NCBI GenBank assembly: GCA_009731375.1
Contig: BJOX01000338.1
Location: 500,418-564,417, forward strand
Length of the DNA stretch: 64,000 bases
Reading direction: 5' to 3'
Source: Paulinella micropora
Taxonomy: Eukaryota > Cercozoa > Imbricatea > Euglyphida
In this document: in pieces, positions 1 to 64,000 of the stretch
How the letters are laid out: the number at the start of each line of letters is the position of its first letter
How positions within the stretch are numbered: the stretch's first letter is position 1
Notes under the pieces: model-generated
The model's database searches: none
Seen by the model: only the letters and a program-made list of their open reading frames with translations
Told to the model about the DNA's origin: nothing
Translations under genes and position numbers: made by a program

Positions 1-8509
<8,509 letters not shown>

Positions 8510-9092
8510 CTACAGTAAACATTTAAAAAGTCGTTTGGAACGATTACACAAGAAGAGCTGCAGACCAGCAATGCACTTGACCGCTTCATCGAAAGAGGGT
8601 GGGAAAAATGATACTGGCAAATCATGCCATTACCATGCATCCGCCCTCTCGCAAAGCAAATTTCTGACTTGGGTGGCACCCCAAATAATCTCAGTTGATC
8701 AGTTGTGTTGACAGAGGTAGGTCCCTTGTTCAACGCTACTAACGCTAGATCTTCTAACGCTGACCACGACAAACTATGGGTCAGACTTCATCACAGGTCC
8801 CGTATAGCTTGATGAGGGAGAGGAAAATGTGTGGTGGAGTAATTTAGAAAAACAGGAAGAAAAACAGAGAAAATGAGCAGAGATTCTCCGCCTTTCTTTG
8901 CTTCTTTTTTTCAATGTCTCGATTTCTCGTTACGTTGAAAATCTCTACTTTCCTGTTTTGCAAATGTTTTTCTTTCCTTCCTGCCCTCTGTCATTGATTT
9001 AAGCGCTTTCGCTTCTTGTCTTCCTGCATTGGGTTTTGATTGAACTCACACGCGAAAACCTAGACACCACTGCTCACTGATACGCAAACAGC
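8510..9092. other. Upstream region of the glucosidase gene, no gene called
   Basis: Unique sequence of ordinary composition. A 5' exon with the start codon and signal peptide of the glucosidase gene should lie here or beyond. The minus frame at 8772-8503 is open but does not join convincingly to the exon at 8509. No repeats stand out. Confidence 0.4.
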
Positions 9093-9096
9093 AATA

Positions 9097-10611
<1,515 letters not shown>

Positions 10612-10876
10612 ATGTCGGAATTTTTCCAAATTGAAAAATTAGGGTTGCAACTTTCCGGCAAAACAGTGGATTAGGATTACCTTAGTTAAATCAAAAGCCT
10701 TGTGTTTTACGATTTGTGTAATACGTTCTGCCCTTCACTCTTATGTTGAAGCTGTAATTCGGGTTAAAACATAAATAACGCGGTTATGATAGCAAACTCT
10801 GCATCATTATCGGGTTATTTTTATCGTTTTTCCCGTTAGCTGATAAGAAAAAACAGTTACCTCTTCTAGCCTAGCC
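10612..10876. other. AT-rich unique island
   Basis: About 260 bp without repeats or a convincing frame, between two triplet arrays. It starts TCGGAATTTTTCCAAATTG, similar in flavour to other AT-rich patches at 36640, 52880 and 56780. It could hold upstream sequence of the ubiquitin-pathway gene, but nothing in it proves that. Confidence 0.4.
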
Positions 10877-12160
<1,284 letters not shown>

Positions 12161-12192
12161 ACTAATGCTCACCTCGTCGCTTGTCTGTTCAG

Positions 12193-36617
<24,425 letters not shown>

Positions 36618-37560
36618 TAACGCTTTTGAGTAGGGATTTTCGTGCAAAATTTTCTACTTCGACGATATCCGCGTCGGCCACATCCTTTCAACTTTGGAGT
36701 GGACGATGCAAGGCGCCTCATTTAAATTATCAAGAAGACTTCGGGTCCGGCAGAGCCGCTCATTTGGTCCGGTCTTGCGGCTACGGCACGTTGGCTTACA
36801 AAAAGGCTGAATGACAGGTCTAACGTGAGACTGTGACAGCCGCGTCTGGCTGCATAATGACAACACTTGGCAAGGGGACGCAACGATTCTGTAACTTATC
36901 GTCACTACTGTACTTCACTAATGCCGATGATAATTTTTTTTTTACTGACGACGTTCAAGAGGGAAAAAAAAATCAGTTTTTCGATTTTGGTTGGAATTTT
37001 AATTTTGGTTGGAATTTCGATTTTGGTTGGAAATTTGAATTTTCAAATTAACGACTATATTCGTCCGCAAAATATCGTAAATTTTCGCGAAATGTTACCG
37101 TTAAATTGGAATATTTGAATTTTGCCACAAAAATGAAAAACTGACACAAAAATGAAAATCTGACACAAAAACTAAAAACTTATTTTTTTTTCCCCCCTCT
37201 TGAATGTCGCTAGCAATATTGTATTAATTTTTTGTTTACGCAATCACTGTCACGGTTTTAATAAAATACTTGCAACTAATATTAATATTATATTAATAAT
37301 GTAGTATTAAGTAGTTGAATGACCTATTATTATCAATAAGAGTAAATTAAGCGGTTTTCTTGGGAAGTTAAGTAGGTGATGGGATTAATACAACCGGTAA
37401 ATACGTTAGTTTTAGTATTAATAGTTCATAGTATGGAAATAGTAATATTTACTGGTGTGGGTGGCATTGGTGGCACTATGCTAATAGGTACTGTGTGGAT
37501 ACCTTTTTATTTTATGACGTAGAGACCTGCAACAACTGTTTCGTTCGTTTGGCAGTTTTG
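36618..37560. other. AT-rich intergenic region downstream of the giant E2 gene
   Basis: 3' flank of the gene. Short tandem repeats: three copies of an 18-bp unit around TTTTGGTTGGAATTT at 36983-37042 and three of a 20-bp unit around ACACAAAAATGAAAA at 37123-37171. No frame resembles a protein. The polyadenylation signal cannot be placed with confidence. Confidence 0.5.
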
Positions 37561-39860
37561 TCTGTAATAAGGATTGAATGACTTACCTATTAAAGGACGT
37601 TTGGAGCCGGCAGCGGCTGGTTAGCTAGTCAACTGGGGACGCCTGGGAGACGTTAGACCTGCTTCTAATACCCTCTATACTGTTCAACTTCTTAAGGGTT
37701 AGGAGCCTTGTACGAGTAGAACTTGAGCACAACAACATCGGACCAAAGTGATCCAGGAAAGGCTTCCACTGTCTGTGTCACACCCAAGCCTCGGAGAGAG
37801 TGACACAGCAGAAGGGAAGTGAGTCACCTGATTTCCAGGCGGCTGTGCCGCAAGTTCAGTCACTGCGTACTATCACTGCGTGAATCGTTGTGGTTGAACA
37901 GGTGTTAGGTAATAGGTTGCGGGTAACTAATACTAATGATCTCCATGTATTTAACCCGTGGTTATACTGTTACATCCCGTATCCGCAGAACAGTTAATGC
38001 CAATCCACCTGAAAGTTGTGGACCGAGTGTCTATATCTGCCCCCACAAAGTGGGTCCAGTTATTATTCCGTTCTTAATACCTATCATTCGTTTCAGTCGT
38101 CCGTTACTGTTGGACGCGGTATAATTATTAAACTCATTCTTCTGTACATTGTATTAATAATTCATTAGGTTATGAAGCCTTGAAGCGCCGTTCGCGCTGG
38201 AACCCTTGGAGAGTGTCTGCAAGCACCGAAGAAAGCTTGCCCCAACACCCAGAGTGACGTTGTCTTGTTCGTGTTAGGTGCCAGAGCAGAACTAATTTCT
38301 GTGGAGTCTACTAGGCTGTGTGTGTTTGATAGGTAACTGGTGAGGCCCTGTGCGAGTTGAGCTGAGTCTCAGCGCAGTGGATGGTGGTTCGAGGCCGTTC
38401 TAGCTCAGCCAGCCAGCCCACCAAGGCGTCATGAGTTCCTCGAGGAACGTTCCGTGGACAGTTGCCGTAGTTGCCAGACGTCCAGCTCGCCAGTTCAGCC
38501 GGTTATGACGGTTTCCAGCAACCTCTCTCGACACAACAGGCTTGACTTTGATCCGGTTTTTGGGCGGACTCTCTCAGTGGCCCGTTTACGTTCGGCACCC
38601 ACTTGCTAAGACCCCACTCATTGTTGGCTTCTGTTGCCGACGTTGGACTTTCCCGGCAGTGGTGGAAAACCCCATATCAACGGGACCTGTCGTCAGGACA
38701 AGTGGCTTCGCGCTCGTCAGGACAAGTGGTTTTGCGTTCCCGTTGCCGACGGTCGCTCAACAAGTTCCAGTTCAAGTAGCTTTGGGTAAGCCCTCAGGTA
38801 AGATATGTCTTTACCTACACACTACCCGAAAGCGAAACTAGATTTGAAAATTCCTCCTCTCCCAAAGAACATAAAAGACGTTAAGACGTATGAGACTACT
38901 TTGACAGCTATTTTTAGATTAGTTAACCCCCTGTCAATCAATTGCTTAGAAGGAAGGGTAATAGTTTTCACCAGCACTGTCAAGAGTGAGTCTGCACCGT
39001 CATCATCTACTTCTAAGTCACAGAGACCATAGTCTCAGTCTGTCACACAAAGAGAGTTGGATGACATGATGAAGAAAGTCTGAAGAGAGAAGAAGAGAAG
39101 AACGAACACGTGAGGAAAAGAAGAGAACTGAAAGATGAGTGGTTAGCATACCTCATTTCCTCAATGTCAGCAGAATCCGGATGCTATGGCATTGTTGCCT
39201 GAAGCAGAACTTCGGAAGGTGAACCTGCGAAATTCTGGAAAGCTATAGTAGACAAGTATAGAGGTCACAGTTTAGACGAGATAGCAAGGTCGATTAGACA
39301 AGCTAGATGCTATGCAGGGGCCTAGTTCGATAAATAGAGTAGAGACATGGCTAACGAAGTACAAGACATTAGTCAGGCAGGTTGAGATTGTTGGAACTAA
39401 TAATTAATTAATAGTTAAGAACCGGCCGTATCGGAGTAACGGTGTCGTTAGAGCCATTACTTATGATCCGGCCAGTCAAGTTACGTGGCGCGTCTGTTGG
39501 CGCCTTTTCCTTACCAAAGTTGTCGTTGTATGTTGAGAGTGTAATAGCTATCATAGATTGCTTTGTTCATATTAGTGGTCTAACAGGTTATAAGCCTTGA
39601 TTAGTGAACTCTGCGCTAGCGACTTTAATCAAGTGCACTTCGTCTGAAAAGAGAGGCAGTAGGCCTTCAACAGAAAAATGCAAAGGACGACGTGCGACAG
39701 GCAGTCGAATCTGTATCGTGGGTAGACCGGAGGTACCCACCCCAGAACGTGTATCCATTGGAAGGAAGGTGACAGGGAAGAACAGAGGACGATATTATGA
39801 AAGTTAAAGTCTAGATAATATCGCCAGTCACAGATAGTATTATTAATAATATTAATAATA
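37561..39860 (+). other. Decayed element, possibly retrotransposon-derived
   Basis: Unique sequence unlike the surrounding microsatellites. A short frame at 38805-39032 (MSLPTHYPKAKLDLK...) is followed after a stop by remnants in other frames (QNPDAMALLPEAELRKVN; WLTKYKTLVRQVEIVGT), which together look like an eroded gag-type protein. TGTTGGAAC at 39390 is how many copia LTRs begin, but I could not find a matching second LTR. The short similarity AGGTTATRAGCCTTGA at 38167 and 39586 is too little to prove one. Assignment is tentative. Confidence 0.3.
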
Positions 39861-40143
39861 CATTTTTAACACGCACTGACTGGTCAAACAAACTAGGATT
39901 CAACTAAGGGAAGCGGTTGAAATTTTCAAGTTATAATGATTTGCACGGTGTCACTTAGTTGTTGATTGGTTGACGCTTGAAAAAAATTGTCACTGTCTAA
40001 TCGAAACTTTAAATTTGAACTATCAGTGCCTGACAACAATCAGTATCGTAGGGGTAATTTCGTTACCATCACGGTTCTCTTGAATATCCGGTTATCATCT
40101 CTGTCACTAGCAATATCTGACCCAAAAAACTCGGAAAGGAGAA

Positions 40144-40331
<188 letters not shown>

Positions 40332-40970
40332 GTTTAGTATTATCGAAAATGTGCTTTATTGTAATAATACAGACTTGATGATTAGTTACAGTCACTTTTC
40401 GTAATTGCGCGATGAGTTACTATCTTAATCATATACGATTTAGTGTTATGGTCCTATAGCACCCGTCAACTAAGAAAGCCTGTTACTTTCGACAAAAACC
40501 ATACTGGTTAGTCATCAGAATACATACTCAACCTTTTTTTTTTCGTTCCCTCTATCCCCTGTCACGATCCTATTAGATTTTCCAAACAGCACCCCGAACT
40601 TTGCATACGGTAAAACTTGTGTAGATTGTTGTTCTAGGTCAGTGCTGTTGTTTTGGATGTCGACAGCCCGTGTGTAGTTTTTACTAGCGTATACTCGGGA
40701 AAAGATGCGTCTTAGAAATTGTGTATGAACGCCCGAGATCTGTCGTAGGATATAATTATCGATATGACAGAACAGTACCTTGGCAGCCAAACATAGCGGT
40801 TGAAATAACAACGCTCTGGGGTTGAACCGCGTAATAATAATATATGATGGCACGGATAATGATAAAATATATTATCATGTAGCAAAAATAGTAATAGTAG
40901 TAGGAGTAGTAATAGTATTAGTAGTAGTAGTAGACAGGTGAAGGGTGGGGGGACAGCTGCCAGGAGAGGC

Positions 40971-61653
<20,683 letters not shown>

Positions 61654-62416
61654 GGCTCCTCGATGCTCAGCGGTTCTGCGGAAAATAAGATCGATTCAAA
61701 CGTCCCATTGAGCGCTCTCCATTGTTGAACCAGTTCAACTGCTCCTCAAGCAGAAAGAAAATTTTCCAACCGAAAACCCAAAAATGTGGAAAAAATTTGA
61801 AAAATTGTGGAAGTTGCCAGACACCTGCTCGACCGCAAGACACAAGAAAATTTTCTAACCGAAAACCAAAAAATGTGGAGAAAATAAAAATGAAAAATTG
61901 TACAGTAACCCGGGCGAAAAGTGCCAGCTGCAGGGGTGGCACTTTTTTTAAATTGTGTTATGCTTTGCTCACACAAACGCTATTTTGCTACCCTCTCCCT
62001 TTACCTACCTTCCCCTCCAGGTTGTTCCCTAATAAGGACGAACCTGCAGCTGGTTTGGGGTTTCTATTTGACTATTCTACCACCACAACTGCCTAAATTC
62101 TGCTTATTTCTATTCTATCTAGACTCGAAATAAATTCACAACGGACACCCAAAATCATGTTTCTCTATGTAATAATGCTGACCGATTCAATCATACATAA
62201 TTATCACTGTACTTATGCACAAATTACAGTAATAACTGCTGGTATATCTCCCAGTTTTGTCACACACAGTGGGAAAGAGATAAGAATAATAGAATGATAA
62301 TATATAAGATGTAATCATAACTAGATCCAGTCACCTCACGATGCAGTGTTGCATCGCATGTTTCAATGGATAATAACTCCACGAGCTTTGTTCTTCCGTA
62401 GAGGGGACAGAAGCTC
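61654..62416. other. Upstream flank of the receptor gene
   Basis: AT-rich. A unit starting GAAAATTTTCNAACCGAAAA is present twice, at about 61756 and 61848 (spacing about 92 bp), a tandem duplication close to the receptor start that might carry promoter sites. The rest is unique and shows no gene. No TATA box or initiator can be assigned. Confidence 0.4.
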
Positions 62417-63094
62417 TTGGAGTTGATCTCTGGGATATTTAAGGTGCCCAAGGTACCTAAGTCGTGGGAGGCCACTAGGGAGCCCTCAGCAGCCGCTAGT
62501 GCTTTAGGGGCGAACCTCGTTCAGACCGATAAGGTGCCCCAGGGGAAGGGAGATATCTCGCCCAGCTCGATAGTATTTGATGAGTTTAGTGTGCCCGTGA
62601 TCGCCAACGTCGAAAAGATGATAAAAGGGAAACCTTTAATCGGGTTTGTTGACTAGGACTTTGCGGGCGATAGGATATCCCGTAAGTCCAGATTGGGATT
62701 CATCTTTTTCTTCAATGGTGCCCCCGTTGCTTGGTTCTCCAAGTTACAGCCAGTAATAGCTCAATCCACTCTTGAAGCAGAGACCGTTTCAGCCAACGAG
62801 GCGGTGAGGGAGCTCCTGGCCATTAGGCGGACCTTGAGGGATATGGGTATTTCCTCCAATGAGCCCACCACGGTCACCCTATATGAGGACAACGAAGGAG
62901 CTATGTTGTTGTCGGAACGGGGGCTCGGAGAATCACGCACCAAACACATTGATGTACGGTATCATTTCCTTGCGAAACTCGTAAAAGACATGGTAGTTAT
63001 TTTAGCTCGCGTATCGTCTGAGGATAATGTCGCTGACATTTTTACCAAGATTAATTTCACGCACGAAAAGTTTAATTACTTAGCGGTTGGGTAA
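62417..63094 (+). mobile_element. Ty1/copia-type pol fragment: RNase H and C-terminus, with an in-frame stop
   Basis: From 62642 the frame reads GFVD, TAG at 62654-62656, then DFAGDRISRKSRLGFIFFFN, APVAWFSKLQPVIAQSTLEA, TLYEDNEGAMLLSERG, TKHIDVRYHFL and NVADIFTK, ending at the stop after LAVG. These are the D-E-D positions and the H-I-D-V-R-Y-H-x-L and A-D-x-F-T-K motifs of copia RNase H. The stretch before 62642 is open but matches no pol domain I know; the reverse transcriptase is missing. No LTR or polypurine tract could be identified. It is probably a dead fragment. Confidence 0.85.
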
Positions 63095-63296
63095 GGTTGG
63101 ACAAATCCAGTTTAAAACGGTTGGGTATCGATTTCTCGCAATTCGCGAAATGAACAAGGAATTTACTTATATATCCGTCACGTAGTATTTTATGGGCAAT
63201 ATTAATCGTATATCCGTATAGATGTAATTTCTCGCATATATTATTTACAGAGGCAGATGTTATAGGTATACGCTGGGGAGGCCGATCGCTCAATTC

Positions 63297-63943
63297 CCCC
63301 CCCCCCCCCCCGGGGGGCCCCCCCCCCCCCCCCCGGAAAAANNNNNNNNNNNNNNNNNNNNNNNNNNNNNNNNNNNNNNNNNNNNNNNNNNNNNNNNNNN
63401 NNNNNNNNNNNNNNNNNNNNNNNNNNNNNNNNNNNNNNNNNNNNNNNNNNNNNNNNNNNNNNNNNNNNNNNNNNNNNNNNNNNNNNNNNNNNNNNNNNNN
63501 NNNNNNNNNNNNNNNNNNNNNNNNNNNNNNNNNNNNNNNNNNNNNNNNNNNNNNNNNNNNNNNNNNNNNNNNNNNNNNNNNNNNNNNNNNNNNNNNNNNN
63601 NNNNNNNNNNNNNNNNNNNNNNNNNNNNNNNNNNNNNNNNNNNNNNNNNNNNNNNNNNNNNNNNNNNNNNNNNNNNNNNNNNNNNNNNNNNNNNNNNNNN
63701 NNNNNNNNNNNNNNNNNNNNNNNNNNNNNNNNNNNNNNNNNNNNNNNNNNNNNNNNNNNNNNNNNNNNNNNNNNNNNNNNNNNNNNNNNNNNNNNNNNNN
63801 NNNNNNNNNNNNNNNNNNNNNNNNNNNNNNNNNNNNNNNNNNNNNNNNNNNNNNNNNNNNNNNNNNNNNNNNNNNNNNNNNNNNNNNNNNNNNNNNNNNN
63901 NNNNNNNNNNNNNNNNNNNNNNNNNNNNNNNNNNNNNNNNNNN
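63297..63943. other. C/G homopolymer and N gap
   Basis: Runs of C and G at 63297-63336 abut the N gap 63342-63943. Such runs beside gaps also occur at 49410-49441 and 57826-57872 and are suspect as sequencing artefacts. Confidence 0.8.
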
Positions 63944-64000
63944 TTCATTTGGGCCCTGTCGCCAGTTCATTTGGGCCCTGTCGCCAGTTCATTTGGGCCC
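63944..64000 (+). repeat. 22-bp satellite, start of array
   Basis: Two and a half copies of a 22-bp unit containing TTTGGGCCCTGTCGCCAG, running off the window. Nineteen bases (TGGGCCCTGTCGCCAGTTC) match the tRNA-like head of the SINE at 1711-1940 on its minus strand. Confidence 0.85.

Noticed and set aside
39391-39610. A copia LTR starting TGTTGGAAC
   Set aside because: No second copy of this sequence was found in the window and the end could not be defined.
40515-40853. Minus-strand frame of 112 codons in the intergenic region
   Set aside because: No recognisable motif, AT-rich, and no sign of splicing or codon bias like the neighbouring exons.
62260-62475. Small minus frame next to the copia fragment
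   Set aside because: No similarity to known proteins and no support beyond being open.
63944-64000. CRISPR array
   Set aside because: The 22-bp units are directly adjacent without spacers, and the genome is eukaryotic. The same holds for the 49-bp array at 58660-59022.

Overview
This is a nuclear window from a eukaryote. It holds three multi-exon genes with GT-AG introns, and nearly every intron is filled with 3-6 bp microsatellites, chiefly (TATC)n, (GTAT)n, (CATA)n, (TTC)n and (CTA)n. A class C seven-transmembrane receptor beside a BIRC6-type ubiquitin-conjugating enzyme argues against a plant or fungus. A free-living or parasitic protist fits best, but I cannot name the lineage. Nine N-runs, several of exactly 10 N, show it is a scaffold with joins inside repeats.

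Layout. (1) 1-8509, minus strand: ER glucosidase II alpha subunit (GH31), 16 exons seen, the C-terminal end running off the left edge. (2) 8510-12192: microsatellite and gap, with the missing first exon(s) of the next gene possibly inside. (3) 12193-36617, plus strand: a giant ubiquitin-pathway protein, 46 exons whose lengths sum by hand to 10,533 bp (3,511 codons with the stop). Domain order: seven RCC1 blades, acidic and lysine-rich linkers, a PHR-like domain, a ubiquitin-like domain, two RanBP2-type zinc fingers, a coiled segment, a LamG-like domain, long Ser/Pro tracts, a BIRC6-type E2 (UBC) domain, and a basic tail. (4) 36618-40970: AT-rich intergenic DNA with a decayed element. (5) 40971-61653, minus strand: a class C GPCR whose ectodomain holds three successive bacterial-type ligand-binding (venus flytrap) modules before one 7TM core and a long cytoplasmic tail. 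From the first flytrap to the stop the exons sum to a single frame of 1,938 codons. (6) 62417-63094, plus strand: a Ty1/copia RNase H fragment with an in-frame stop. (7) A gap, then the start of a 22-bp satellite.

The most striking pattern is 'echo exons'. At more than twenty exon edges a 20-70 bp copy of the exon edge, with its splice site, lies a little way into the adjoining microsatellite intron. Most copies keep the reading frame and differ mainly at synonymous positions. Some fit the model of intron birth by tandem duplication of an AG|GT-containing exonic segment. Others do not, and a chimeric assembly of two diverged gene copies must be excluded. A second pattern is microsatellite polarity: the sense strand carries (GTAT)n after donors and (CTAT)n before acceptors in both gene orientations.

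Dispersed repeats are also present: a tRNA-derived SINE, an inverted pair of repeat A, four copies of repeat B, and a relative of A called C. They sit next to microsatellites and may have helped spread them. The three genes share no obvious pathway: ER glycan trimming, ubiquitin conjugation and ligand sensing.
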